A stretch of 64,000 nucleotides of DNA from Zelopaecilomyces penicillatus (taxonomy: Eukaryota; Ascomycota; Sordariomycetes; Hypocreales; Pseudodiploosporaceae): positions 5,270,001 through 5,334,000 of the forward strand of contig VCCP01000005.1 of NCBI GenBank assembly GCA_005765155.1, in the 5' to 3' direction. This document shows positions 1 to 10,980 of this stretch, in pieces. Both the position numbers and the translations under genes were made by a program. Position 1 is the stretch's first letter; the number at the start of each line of letters is the position of its first letter. Under the pieces are notes generated by a model, which was given only the letters and a program-made list of their open reading frames with translations, was not told the DNA's origin and did no database searches.

Positions 1-1006
1 CCGCCTCTTCGAAAGTTCAAGCTGTGTCAGGAATGAAACTGTCTGGGCTGTGCTGGTAGGAAAGATTGCCCGCACTTCCATAACAACAGCCATTTCTTTG
101 CTCGTAGTATCATATATATCTGTGTTCTATATATGTATTCATGGAACCTCAATATATTCTAGGCATTTCTGTCGGATGAATACCTTATCCGCGGCTTGGA
201 TGGGCATGAACAGATTGTGCGGACGACTCCCAAGTAAATCATGGTCATCAGGCAGAGGGCACACAGGGGTATGCATGTCAGACAATAGGACATTAGATTA
301 ACCATAAAAGTTGACAACAACAATGGGGCTGATGAAATGTGGCGAACTTTCCAAGAGAAATGTCAGAAAGCAGCATGGTCAAAAGTGAGATGAACCTTTC
401 ACTTGCCAGAATAGACGCACCAGCTGGGGCTGATCATATAAGTCCCAAGCTAGAGCCCTTACACATGGATGACAGAGCCTTAAAAATAAATATCTCACAT
501 GCAATTGCTCTTTCAGCCCAATTGATTGGGTGAGATTCTGCAACTTGCAGCCATATCAAGCCTAGGATCCCAGCCCTACGGTTTGGGATGTATATACAAG
601 GGGTGCTGACCATCATTTCTTAGCTGAGTACTTTATACATGTACTCTGGCTTAAACCAGTCCGATCTGTTAAGAAATGCATTGTTTATTGATTGGTTCCA
701 TTCTGGTTCAAGAGTTGCTGGCCCAAGTTGTGTAATGGAGAATCTAGCCCGATTTAGTGCCAAGTTGCATGTATTACAGCGATTTTAGTATGCATTTCCA
801 GCCGCCCAGGTGAGACGGAGTATAAACCCTTTTCGGCCAAAGTTTCAGCTACACATGAAGTTTGCTTGAATGTATCGAGTATAAAGTTGATTCCAAGTCC
901 AGGCTTATTCAACCATCCACACAACCTCAAATCACCAGAACTACTAGAACCTCAATTTACACTCCAATTACCACCAACAACCGGGAACTCCTCACAAGCA
1001 GAGACA
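1..1006. other. Upstream intergenic region
   Basis: No coding region is supported here. The short open frames on both strands lack a codon pattern, domains or splice structure. The last 200 bases are the probable promoter and leader of the small secreted protein gene that starts at 1007; the stretch just before that start is rich in C and A, as fungal leaders often are. Confidence 0.5.
821..826 (+). promoter_or_regulatory. TATA-box candidate for the secreted-protein gene
   Basis: TATAAA lies about 186 bases before the ATG at 1007. The distance would imply a leader of roughly 150 bases, which is plausible for a fungal gene. There is no transcript evidence. Confidence 0.35.
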
Positions 1007-1516
1007 ATGCATCTCAACCTTTTTGCCTCCAAGGCTCTCTGCCTCACCACCCTGCTCGGCCTTACTCAAGCCGCTGCTCTGCCAGAGCCTGTCCACGCCG
1101 ACATTACACCGAACCAGCTCGAGGCCAGGATTGCGGGAAATGAGGCCATTGCACTTTACTGCTATTTGCCAAACGACAAGAGATGTGGCATCTGGGTTTC
1201 TTACACCAATGGCCAGACGCGTCGAAGCGTTAGTTTCCAAGCCACCGGCGCCAACGCTTGTAGGTCCCAGATGGGTCAAAGGCATACGAATGATGGCTTC
1301 TGGTCTCAGGCGAGCAGCAATTTCGGAGCGCCGGTTGTGCGTATTGGTTATAATCCAAGCCGCTCGACGTTAGACTTGGCCATCTCATCCCGGGGATCCA
1401 ACGATCATGGTTATGTTAATGCTCGCTGCGCGAATGAATTTCACTGGGGAGAAACAGTGGCGCAAGGCAAGAGCGTCGAGTATTATTTTCCCGACTTGAG
1501 AAAGAAGCTTTTCTAA
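1007..1516 (+). CDS. Small secreted protein, four cysteines, unknown function
   Basis: A single-exon frame of 169 residues. The ATG at 1007 was chosen over upstream in-frame codons because it begins a clear signal peptide: a short N-terminus, a hydrophobic core and a likely Ala-X-Ala cleavage near residue 22. A pro-segment may follow, ending near residues 40-45. The mature part has four cysteines, in the contexts LYCYL, KRCGI, NACRS and ARCAN, enough for two disulfides. Size, secretion and cysteine content fit the broad class of fungal small secreted (effector-like) proteins, but I recognise no family and assign no function. It stands alone, upstream of a dehydrogenase on the same strand. Confidence 0.72.
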   Translation: MHLNLFASKALCLTTLLGLTQAAALPEPVHADITPNQLEARIAGNEAIALYCYLPNDKRCGIWVSYTNGQTRRSVSFQATGANACRSQMGQRHTNDGFWSQASSNFGAPVVRIGYNPSRSTLDLAISSRGSNDHGYVNARCANEFHWGETVAQGKSVEYYFPDLRKKLF

Positions 1517-2326
1517 ACCATCAACTGTTACATGCCTAGTTAGTAGGAGTATACAGAGTTTTATATACAATGGTTATGCCTACTAGATATATAGAATTTC
1601 ATGAGCCTAGGACATTTTCATTTATCTTGGGGGATGGAGGCATCAGTATTCTCTTACCTGTCATTTCAAGCAACTACAATGGCGATTATCTTCATATTGA
1701 GCAAGTAGGATATATGGACTTGGTGCGTTCTGGCAATGAAAATAGTTGTTATGAGTTTTATTTCAATACAAATTGCGCCAGATGTGCAGCCCGATCACGG
1801 TTGTGATCTTGCTTAGCCATTCAAATAGATTTCAATTTATAGCTTCGGTATACATTACTCGTTTGGTAGTGCTGTTTTTATTAACACCTATGGTCTTCGT
1901 TCCACTCCGTGATATTATGGATATACTAAGCACACAGGCAGATAGCGGAATGGCTCAGTACCTAAATAACGGGTAGGTTGCCAAACTTGCGTTATGAGTT
2001 ATTAATTCAATGCACAGTAAACTGTACTCAACAACATCTTAACAGGGCGGAGGGCGAAAGCGGGGAGTCAACGAAAACAAATAGGGTCACCCCTCACTCA
2101 AATGTTCCGGTGAGCGGCGTTTTAAACAAGGCCAAGCATCAACAGTCAGCATTTGAGCATTTGGCCTGCGTGTTCCAACGCCGCAATCGGGGGACTGGAA
2201 ATCGCAGTTTGCCAGTCGCTCTTGTACAAATATTCCAAGCTCTCCCTGGATCTATTTGGAAGTGATCAGTTAATTTGAGGTTCAACTCTCCAGAGTGTCA
2301 CTGCAAAAACCACCCACAGCAATCCG
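1517..2326. other. Intergenic region before the dehydrogenase
   Basis: About 800 bases with no supportable gene. It should hold the terminator of the secreted-protein gene and the promoter of the dehydrogenase. No clear TATA box or operator-like repeat was seen. Confidence 0.45.
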
Positions 2327-3451
2327 ATGATGGCTCGCCAAACGCTCAAGATCGCCGTCATTCCCGGTGACGGCATCGGAAAAGAGGTCATGCCCTATGG
2401 CGTGCGCTGTCTCGAAGCCGTCGCCGAAGTGTTCGACATTCCGCTGCAGCTAGAGTGGTTCGACTTTGCCAGCTGCGACTACTACGAGAAACACGGCGAT
2501 ATGTTGCCGCAGGGATGGAAGGAAACGCTCAGCCGGTTCGATGCCATTTACTTTGGCGCAGTCGGCATGCCGGACTTGGTGCCGGACCATGTGACGCTTT
2601 GGGGAAGTCTGCTCAAGTTTCGTCGCGAATTCGATCAGTACATCAATCTTCGGCCGTGTCGGTTGATGCCCGGGGTCCCATGCCCATTAGTTGGACGCAA
2701 GCCTGGTGATATTGACTTTTGGATTGTGAGAGAGAACACGGAGGGCGAATACAGTAGCATTGGCGGCAAGATTTTTGAAGGGACAGAGCGCGAAACGGTG
2801 ATCCAGGAGACGGTCATGACGAGGACTGGTGTGGATCGCGTGCTTCGATATGCGTTTGAGCTGGCGCTGAGTCGGCCGCGCAAGCATCTCACCAGCGCGA
2901 CAAAGAGCAATGGCATCAGCATCACAATGCCCTACTGGGACTCCCGTGTGCAGGAGATGGCGACCAAGTTCCCCGACGTAGCCCTCGACAAATACCACAT
3001 CGACATCCTAACGGCGCACTTTGTCCAACACCCAGACATGTTTGATGTAATCGTGGGTAGCAACTTGTTTGGCGATATCCTGTCCGATCTTGGCCCAGCC
3101 TGCACGGGCACAATCGGCATCGCTCCGTCCGCCAACATCAACCCAGACGGCAAGTTCCCGAGCTTGTTTGAGCCTGTTCACGGCAGTGCGCCGGATATTG
3201 CTGGAAAGGGAATAGCGAACCCGGTAGGGATGGTCTGGGCAGGGCAGATGCTGCTGCAACATTTCGGCTACCGAGAGGCGGCGGATGCGTTGCTCGGCGC
3301 CATTGAAAACGTGTTGGCCAGGGAAGGGAGGGGGAGCAGCGGTGAAGTTGGTGGTGTGGTTACCCCTGACATGGGCGGGAAAGGGACAACGGCGAGTTTT
3401 GGGGAGGCGATTGAGAGCGAAGTCAAGTTGCTGCTGCGCAAAACTACCTGA
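2327..3451 (+). CDS. Tartrate/D-malate dehydrogenase-type enzyme (isocitrate/isopropylmalate dehydrogenase superfamily)
   Basis: An intronless 374-residue protein covering the whole family length. It should catalyse NAD-dependent oxidation, with or without decarboxylation, of a 2-hydroxy dicarboxylate such as tartrate or D-malate, probably in the cytosol because no targeting peptide is seen. Visible family features are the N-terminal IPGDGIGKEV strand-loop, the NTEGEYS block (about 137-143), the catalytic lysine in TKSN (about K193), the metal-binding aspartates in NLFGDILSDLG (about D250 and D254) and the nucleotide-binding EPVHGSAPDI block (about 282-291). Two adjacent methionine codons could serve as start. 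The choice between tartrate, D-malate and 3-isopropylmalate rests on overall resemblance, since the substrate-specificity region cannot be resolved by eye. Confidence 0.9.
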   Translation: MMARQTLKIAVIPGDGIGKEVMPYGVRCLEAVAEVFDIPLQLEWFDFASCDYYEKHGDMLPQGWKETLSRFDAIYFGAVGMPDLVPDHVTLWGSLLKFRREFDQYINLRPCRLMPGVPCPLVGRKPGDIDFWIVRENTEGEYSSIGGKIFEGTERETVIQETVMTRTGVDRVLRYAFELALSRPRKHLTSATKSNGISITMPYWDSRVQEMATKFPDVALDKYHIDILTAHFVQHPDMFDVIVGSNLFGDILSDLGPACTGTIGIAPSANINPDGKFPSLFEPVHGSAPDIAGKGIANPVGMVWAGQMLLQHFGYREAADALLGAIENVLAREGRGSSGEVGGVVTPDMGGKGTTASFGEAIESEVKLLLRKTT

Positions 3452-6075
3452 AGTTGAGTCTTTGCAAGTAGGTAGGCATGTACTTGGTAGGATGTATGAG
3501 GGCTTTTGTTGTTAGTGCGCGAGGCGGCGGAATGGCAATCTTGAAGAACATTCTAGTAAAAACAAGCCAAGATTCATGAATTTGAAGCCAAACGGGCAAG
3601 TAAACCACGTGGCAACGCCATCAAGTCATTGACTTGGAGAGAACAACAACGAGGGAACAGTTGGTTTTGGGCTGGAGCCAGCCAGCCATGAATGTGACGC
3701 CTCGGTACTACTCCAGTTCATCCTCCTTTCGCCTCCTCCATGCCAGTCAAGCTCCGGCTGTCGCTCGTCCACGGCCCCTCCATCTTTGCCAAGCGGCCAA
3801 CTAGTTTTTGTGATACCGTTTTTACAGGGCAATTAATTCGGTGGACAATGCCGGCCAACTTCGTTGTGGCACGGCTAACTAAGAGACTTGTCGATCCCAA
3901 TGTGGGGTTTCTCGGCGACGGAGGTTTTTTTTTTTTTAAGCTTTCCACAATGTGGGAATGGAAAACGTTTCATTTAAAATGGAATGTCTACTACGTATAC
4001 AAAGTAAGAAACTCAGGTAGTTACAGACACCCACAATCTTGTATCAGAATAGTGAATCCAGAGACTCTGGAACGTCGCAGGCGGCATTGTTCGTTTGGTT
4101 GGTGATCCGACAACTGGTTTAGGACTCAGGTGGGGGTGTATTAGTGTGTGCGGGACTTCGGGATCCCGCATGGGAGAAGTTGTCAGAGTTGGTAACTTTG
4201 TCCAGGCTTGCCTGGCTGTGTTGACGGCACTTGAGCCGGATGGCACGGCAGGGCTGCAATGGAACAAGGCGATTTGGCAGAACACCTCGTATTTTGGGCA
4301 ACAAGCTAGCTAAGCGCGCTGCTTTACCGCTATTTCTCTTGAGAGCCTTAAGAAAGAAAAGGCTTCAGGCTTGCTTCAGCTGAGAGTGTGGGTGGTACAA
4401 TGCAAGAACCTGGCATTTTGGTTTGCTCTGGGTGACACTGTTGTCGGCCATGTCCATCGGCTGGGAGCGGGCGGTATCCGCCGATTTTACAAAGGATTGA
4501 AGCCGATAACGGTGCAGTTATTTGACTCCCAGTTTACGCAAGCTGACTTTGACTTGGGATTGCACACAGTACATGTTCAGGTGGGCGATCAAGTAGAAGG
4601 CACAGCGGTCGGGGATACAAAGGTGGTCAGTGTAGCCGTACTTGTACATGTTCATAGGTACAGAGTAAAAGTAAAGAGGCCGAAGTCGCCGAGATGAAAT
4701 ATGACGTATACGGTCTTAACGGCGTAGTAGGTTGGCGTGGCGTGGGCAACAAGAAAAGGAGACGGAGAGAAGGCAATGCCACGCACATGGCCATTGCAGC
4801 CACAAGCAAGCTAACGACTGTTGGAGGCGTGAAGGTTAATCTGCCAAAGAAACCACAGCAAATTAAACCGAAGACATCGAAAGATGTTGTAGGTGCTATT
4901 GGAGAGCTAGGAGAGGTGTTGTAACTTACACAAGGCACAAGATACCTGGGGGCCAGTTATACATCCCGTCGGTGTCCAAGCTGATGCATGTGTACTGTAT
5001 GTGCTCATGGGTCATTTTTTTTGGGGGAAAGAATGGTCGTATCTGCTTCGTGTCCTGCAATAGGCCCCGAAAGAGACATGAAATTAAGGAAGGCAAGGCA
5101 AGTTGAAGGCAACAGATAGGTGTCGTCTTGCAGTGATATTGACACAGAGGAACTGTTAAATGATACGGGCGGGAAATGCTGTATAATAAATGATATTGCT
5201 TTCCTACCATAATCTTCATAATGCACAGGAGGCTTGGTGGTTTAGTAGGCTGTTTCCATTTGATCACAGATGCTGATTGTTACTTGTCAACTATAATCAC
5301 AAAGTCTCACAGAAAAACAGTGGCTAGTTATCATATTCCTAGAGTGGAAGGGCACAGTGGAGATTATTCAAATTTGCCCTGAAACCTTGCACTAGTCAGC
5401 TTAGCTTACTAACAGATTATTATCATTAATACTACTCCGGAGGTACACCAACAATCTCAAGTCTAGGTATGATTATAATATAAGAAAACCCCCTATATTC
5501 CGATACATTCCCACCGCGTTTTATACTGAATGAATAATTTGCCCCCATCACATCGGCACTCGATCACCGTGGTTTTGTTGCACACATTTTCGTGACTGTA
5601 CTTTGTACTTCTTGTAAGTGTCTCTTTGTAGATAGTTAGTTACCTTTAGTTTATTTGTTGCGTAGCATTTGAGCACAACAAATGGTTACATGGCATCTCA
5701 TTCCGCCTATCAATTTCAGCGTTTCGGTCTATATTTGTGGAGTAATGTTGTAGCTGTGTACCCATTGTCTCATTTTCTCATTTTACTTGGGATCTTCAAG
5801 GCGGCTATCGCTTGGTGATATCACTCTATTATATCATGTGTCTCAGAGCCTTTCATTGCTGGATTATCTCAATCTGGTTAATACGTCGCAGCGATGTGAG
5901 AAAATACAGATTAGAATGAATGGATAGTCCATTTCGTCCCCTTTCTCTCTCTGCCGATGTTTGTTCTTAAAATGCAGTGCCTCGCTCGTCAAACTTGATC
6001 CCTCACTACAACCTCGTACTGCAAAAAGGCCAGATTCTATTCAAGTCATCTCTCCAACCTACAAATCGTCTCAAA
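3452..6075. other. Long intergenic region, no supported gene
   Basis: About 2.6 kb between the dehydrogenase and the lysozyme-like gene. Several overlapping short frames occur, including two opposing frames at 4627-4938, but none has a domain, signal peptide or convincing splice structure. There is an uninterrupted T run near 3926-3938. The last 100 bases are the leader of the gene at 6076. Confidence 0.45.
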
Positions 6076-6677
6076 ATGAAGGCCTCTCAGATCTTTGCCA
6101 CTGTTGCTCTTGGAGCAGCTGCTGTCTCTAGCTTGCCCACAGAGTCCGCCGCCCTCGAGGTCCGCGCCAACCTACCCGGCCTCAATGCCGTACAGACCAA
6201 GCACGCCAATGCAATCATTGCTCAGGCGAAGAAAGATGGTGTCGGCGCCCATGGTTGTCAAGCTGGCATTGCCACTGCCCTGGTAGAGGTACAATTAACC
6301 CTTTCCTTCCACTGCGCGGATTAGGCATAACACGGCATCACAAGCAAGTTGACTAACAGGTGCAAAAGTCGTCCATGGTCATGTACGCCAACAGCAATGT
6401 GCCAGCCTCATTGAACTACCCGCATGACCGTGTCGGCTCCGACCATGACTCCGTCGGATTATTTCAGCAGCGCGTCTCTTTGTATAAGAATGTTGCGTGT
6501 GATATGGGCGCTGTCTGCTCTGCTGGCCAATTCTTCCAAGATATGAAAAAGGTCAATGGCTGGCAGACAATGAGCGTTGGCACGCTCTGCCAAAAGGTCC
6601 AGCGGTCTGCCTACCCTGACCGCTACACAAAGCAGGTGGCACTGGCCACCAACGTGTGCAAGGCTGGTGGTTTGTAA
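6076..6677 (+). CDS. Secreted lysozyme-like-fold protein of bacterial type
   Basis: Two exons, 6076-6288 and 6369-6677, encode 173 residues. The 80-bp intron has a GT donor, a CTAAC branch point near 6353 and the AG at 6367-6368. Using that AG rather than the earlier one keeps the Glu-Ser pair contiguous. A signal peptide (about 1-19) is followed by a short pro-region and a domain starting near residue 40. The segment around E71 (TALVESS), the block YPHDRVGSDHDSVGLFQQR (about 88-106), a GWQTM motif and the late VQRSAYPDRY motif match lysozyme-like domains that I know from actinobacterial peptidoglycan-hydrolase proteins. E71 sits where the catalytic acid would be. It probably acts outside the cell on bacterial wall material. 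Five cysteines are present, so at least one is unpaired. Transfer from bacteria is an inference. Confidence 0.8.
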
Positions 6678-7469
6678 CCACAATGGAAATGAAAGCAAAC
6701 ATTGTTATCATGTGCACATAGAAATTATAGGAGGGGGGATATAGGAATAATTGCCAAATGCGTATTACATGCGTTGATGCTGAATCCACCAGCAACCATC
6801 CAATCCCAAGTCCAGTCAGCAAACATGTCCCCTGTATTATCGTACATCCCACTTCGTGTCAGCGGGACCGATATTTGAGCGGCCCGCAGCGGAACTCCGT
6901 ATTCATCCCATTGATGTTATTCCGTACCCCATTCGTCGTAGGTGTCCCTCGAATACGAACAGACGATGGCTTTGGTAGCTATGCCAAACCAAAGGTAGTT
7001 AGGTTTTACATGGGACTTTATCCAACTTCCCTGTATTAGAAAGTGGGATGTCTGTATTAGCAGTTAGCTTTTCCATCCACAGTATCAAAAGACTGCTATC
7101 TAGTCCCTGCATTCTCGACCCTGCATTTAACATGCTCAGCTCCTTGCATATGCTTAATCACTATCGTGAGTATTGAATAAGGTATTGCTTAGCAGTGAGA
7201 CGAGCCCGTACATGCCAAGCTAGACTGCAAACATTGCGGTTCCCCTAGCTAGACTCGGGTTCATGACCCTGAAGTTGAGTTATCCCACTTGAAGCTATCA
7301 ACACCTGGCTTCAAGTCGACTTTGCACTGGGATATGATCAAGTATATAATGGACTGCATCATCAGCATCAGGTAAAATTGTATTCCATTCCATCCTCAAC
7401 TCTCAGTTTCTACATCTCAAACACCTTCACAATCTTTCTACTCCATCACTTCATTACAACTCTGTCATC
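6678..7469. other. Intergenic region between two secreted-protein genes
   Basis: About 790 bases without a supported gene. The 90 bases before 7470 are rich in C and T, typical of a strongly transcribed fungal leader, and a TATA-like element lies at 7343. Confidence 0.45.
7343..7350 (+). promoter_or_regulatory. TATA-box candidate for the crystallin-like gene
   Basis: TATATAAT lies 127 bases before the ATG at 7470 and is followed by a C/T-rich leader. Together these suggest a conventional, possibly highly expressed promoter. Confidence 0.45.
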
Positions 7470-7964
7470 ATGAAGGTCGCTGCTACTCTTATTTCCCTTG
7501 CCACTATGGCTCAGGCCATCTCCGTCGTTGTTTGGGAAGGTCCAGACAAGACAGGACAGTCGAGAATCTTTGATACTCCTGGTGCTGTTTGCAGGAAGCA
7601 CTTCCTCGGGTGGCTGATGTTGATACTATCTATTTCCAGTCTTTATTAATATCTCTTCTCGCGTCTAGGAAACTTCCAAAATGCCGACGCCTTCTGGAAT
7701 GACAAAATCAGCACCATCCAATTGCCTGGCAGAGTTTACTGCAGGCTGTATGAGTAAGTTTCACCGCAATGCACATTATTGGAACTGAAACGTCACACTT
7801 CAAAGTGCAAAGTACTGTACTGTACTGATCTTGTTTTAATCTTCAGTGCTTGGAACTGTGTGGGGGCCACCATTGTCATCCCCGCTAATGACAACGGCGG
7901 CGCTGCCAATATCCCCGCCAATTTCAGAGGCAAAGTCAGCTCCTTTGTTTGCTTCACCCAGTAA
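7470..7964 (+). CDS. Small secreted beta/gamma-crystallin-like protein
   Basis: Three exons, 7470-7581, 7669-7753 and 7847-7964, encode 104 residues. Intron 1 (87 bp) uses a weak GTGCTG donor, chosen because it is the phase that joins the frames. Intron 2 (93 bp) starts with GTAAGT. A signal peptide ends after AQA (about residue 16). The mature chain of about 88 residues has the alternation expected of a beta/gamma-crystallin fold: an aromatic strand (VVVWEG), a Gly-X-Ser-X-X-Phe turn (GQSRIF), FDTPG, the strand containing KISTIQLPG, then YCRLYDAWNC and a second half with NGGAANIPANFRGKVSSF. Three cysteines are present. Such proteins bind calcium or act as structural or antimicrobial secreted proteins; the role here is unknown. 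The family call is by motif only. Confidence 0.72.
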
Positions 7965-10900
7965 ATGCAATTCAACGGAAATGAACGGTTCTGTAGATAG
8001 TGAAGGATGGAACTGAGTTGATATACCTTCCGCAAAGGCTTTTACAGTCACAACATCAAACAAGTTTAGTACACATAATGAAATATATTTTCAGCATCGT
8101 TAAACACACACTTACCCTGTAACAACCTAGATATTCTATAGTTTAATAACAAGCGAACTGTGTTGTCACAACATGTAAACATGATAAGGGAGTGCCTCTC
8201 ACCCAATGGCCTTCCAAAAGCTAGTAGTTTCTTCTTCTTCATCTCCTTGATAAATCTAGTCAAACTTGCCAAGACATGCTTTGCATTGCCGCATGACACA
8301 ACCAACATGGACAACTTCAGCCCTGGAGGAACCATTCCGGGGCTTTGGTGTATACTTCATGCCCCAGTTGCGAACAACGGCAATTGTCTGACCCGCCTTC
8401 GCCCCAAGAACGTCCTGGATGTACCCGAATTTACTCGAATGCCCTGAACGGGACAGATTTTCCCATCCTCCATTGTCCTTGTCCCCACACAGACCAAGAA
8501 TAGCGCGGCCCAGGTTCGGCATCGCAACGGTCCGGTGGTTCGCATAACGACGCAAACGAACGACTCGCTTCTTTGGCATTGACCTCTTTATTTTAATGCG
8601 TTTCGGGAAGGGAGGGCAGGGCAGCTTTCGCTAACGAGTATTATTAGCCTCTGGTTTATCGCGGGGCACACTTGTTGGACGCCTCACAAGCCCCCGAGTA
8701 CGTAATTAATGCAAACCGGCTCCAGGGGCGGCGTTGCTGTCGATCATTTGTGTGTTGGAATTGTCCCCTATAGCCTTCACTAGTTGCTCTGCCAAGTCTG
8801 TAGGGCCAGCGAAACGGTGCAGTCAACTGATCTAGCTTGATAAACAATAATACCATGTGCTGTGGTCTGTGTCATGGCTGGCGTATTGCTGAAAGAGAAC
8901 TACCTGGTGTTTAATATTGCCTGGGGGCTGCAACTGCACAACGTGGGCGCCCGAACCCGAGGTCCGGGCATGCGGGCCATCCTCACAACGGGCCGATACC
9001 CAGATTCAATTCAATGAAGCATTCTTGAAGGGGGTTCCTTACAGCCTTCTACGCCACCCTAGCAAATTCATGCCAGTGGATCCCCAGGTCAAGTGGCTCT
9101 AGGATTTCCTGCCTAGCGAAGCACTATCAATTGATGGGATGGATTAGGCTCACCGTGGTAAGGCTTAGATTGCAGTATAATGTTAGCACCGTGGGACCGA
9201 GATTGGGGGATCCGCCCATCAAGCTTCTGGTCCCAAGCATGTCACGACCATCTTCAGAGGATGGCGCTCATCAACCATGACCATCTCGTATACATGAAAC
9301 AAATCAGCGATCTCGAAGAGTCAGTAAGTAGCGGAGTAGATGTCATTCTTGGGGTTGCTATAAACGAGAGATGGCATTTGTATCTTACTCCTTGAAGATA
9401 AACCATGAGGCTTTTTCGTTAATCTAGCGACGAGGCCCACTGGCGAGGGCTTCAATGAGGCTTCATGTTGACTAGCGGCACGGTAAAACGACGCCTCCCC
9501 TAGATGAGCTGAAACGGCAGCAGCAGCAGCAACTTTTTGAATAACTATGCCGAAGAGGGAAGACACCAAATAACAGCAATTTGGTTTGTTTTCTGAAGGG
9601 CGAGCCAACGGTTGGCTAGGCTGCTGACAACTCCTGCGCGCTGCTCCTACGCTCTACCGATTGGGCATGCAAAGATTTACCAGAGTATCATTGCATCTTG
9701 CCGTGTAACAGAGGCAATTACAACTGCTCGGCATTGTAAAAGGAGAACGGGAGATGGGGAAGACGTATAATACAATGGAATAAAAAAGGTGGTGAGGCAT
9801 ATGCATCTCGGGAATCGACGCCCGCCCCGTTGAATATCCACTCACCAAGCTGAGGCCCCCTTTTTTTCGATTGCTTCTTTTCTGCCTTCCTTTCCTTCCA
9901 TTCGGTTCCCGATGACGCCGATCACCCGTGGTGGACGACTTTGTGCCCTGCTCGCCCAACGACGGGTTGGGTGGGGGGTTTTGTCCTGCCCTTGCCCTGC
10001 CCTGTCTGCTTGACTCCATCGGGGATCTGCGACAAGGAGGCTGGCGGTGCTGGTGTTCAACTGGCTGAAATGCTTGGCTGGGCTGAAGCGCTTGGCAGCT
10101 ACCAGAGGAGGGGGGCGACATTTCAGACCGCGGACACACCGAGAGGAGGAGAGGAGACGCTTTGCATTAACAACAGCAACAACACACTTGCCGCCGCCAC
10201 GCGGACCCGCCAGCCGCCGTCGCGGACCGACCGCGTACAACTTTGTGCGTGTGTGTGGCTTAGGGGGTAGACTTTAGGCTTTGTTTGGCTTCTTCTATGG
10301 CTGCTTCTATGGCTGCTTCTACGCCTTCTTTGGCTGGGGAAGCGAGCAATTAAGCCTTTGCACTCGTGGGACTTGGGGGGATGTGATGTGGTGGAGAAGC
10401 TTCCATCAAAGAGAACACCAGCTCCACCGTATCCAAACCGGGGCTGGTCTTCCATGGACGGTACTTGTCATCGTACATCCCTACCTCCCTCATACTCTAC
10501 CTCGTACTGTACTTGTATGGCTACACCTAAGTTTGGCGTCATTTTTGGGAGAGCCGCGCTGCCAACAACAGCAATCCGCGGCGTGTGGAGAATCCAACCC
10601 TCCCTCCCACGCTCATTTACAGAAGGAAGCGAACCTCCGCCCAAAAGAGCTATAATACAGATGACAGCCAGTTCCCATCCCAGCAGGGTTTCTAGCTTCA
10701 AGTCCCCGGCTCTCGTCCATCATCAACAAAGCCGCTTTCTTTCTTATCAGATGCAACATACCTTTCTGAGCACTACTAGCTGTTTAATGGGCTCTTACGA
10801 TCTTGAATTCCGCACAAACGCATACAAGCCCACCGGTGCCTCTAGCGGTTAAGGTACCTGCTACAGCAGCCACCATAACTCCAGGGACCAACTGCCGACT

Positions 10901-10980
10901 TTTCCAGCGTGTTTCCAGCGTGTTTCTGGCGCGCCACTGTACCACTACAGGCTTCAGCTCACTGAGGTTCTACCGCCATC
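7965..10980. other. 3-kb intergenic region ahead of the bZIP gene
   Basis: No gene can be supported. A 107-residue minus-strand frame at 8256-8579 has no recognisable domain. The part from about 9,850 to 10,980 is rich in C/T and A/C runs and small direct repeats, like the long promoters and leaders of fungal regulatory genes, and probably serves the bZIP gene. Confidence 0.45.
10287..10322 (+). repeat. Three 12-bp tandem repeats upstream of the bZIP gene
   Basis: Three near-identical units of the form GGCTKCTTCTAY follow one another about 660 bases before the bZIP start. They may be a simple slippage repeat or part of a long leader. No known operator is recognised. Confidence 0.6.

Noticed and set aside
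4627..4938. Opposing frames (103 residues minus, 76 residues plus) that could be a small membrane protein or a basic protein
   Set aside because: The hydrophobic minus frame is the complement of a simple Lys/Arg-rich plus frame; neither has supporting features.
7240..7290. tRNA-like T-arm text (GGGTTCATGACCC)
   Set aside because: No matching acceptor, D-arm or anticodon arm can be drawn around it.
8256..8579. Minus-strand frame of 107 residues, rich in Arg and Gly
   Set aside because: No signal peptide, domain or splice partner; it does not resemble any family I know.
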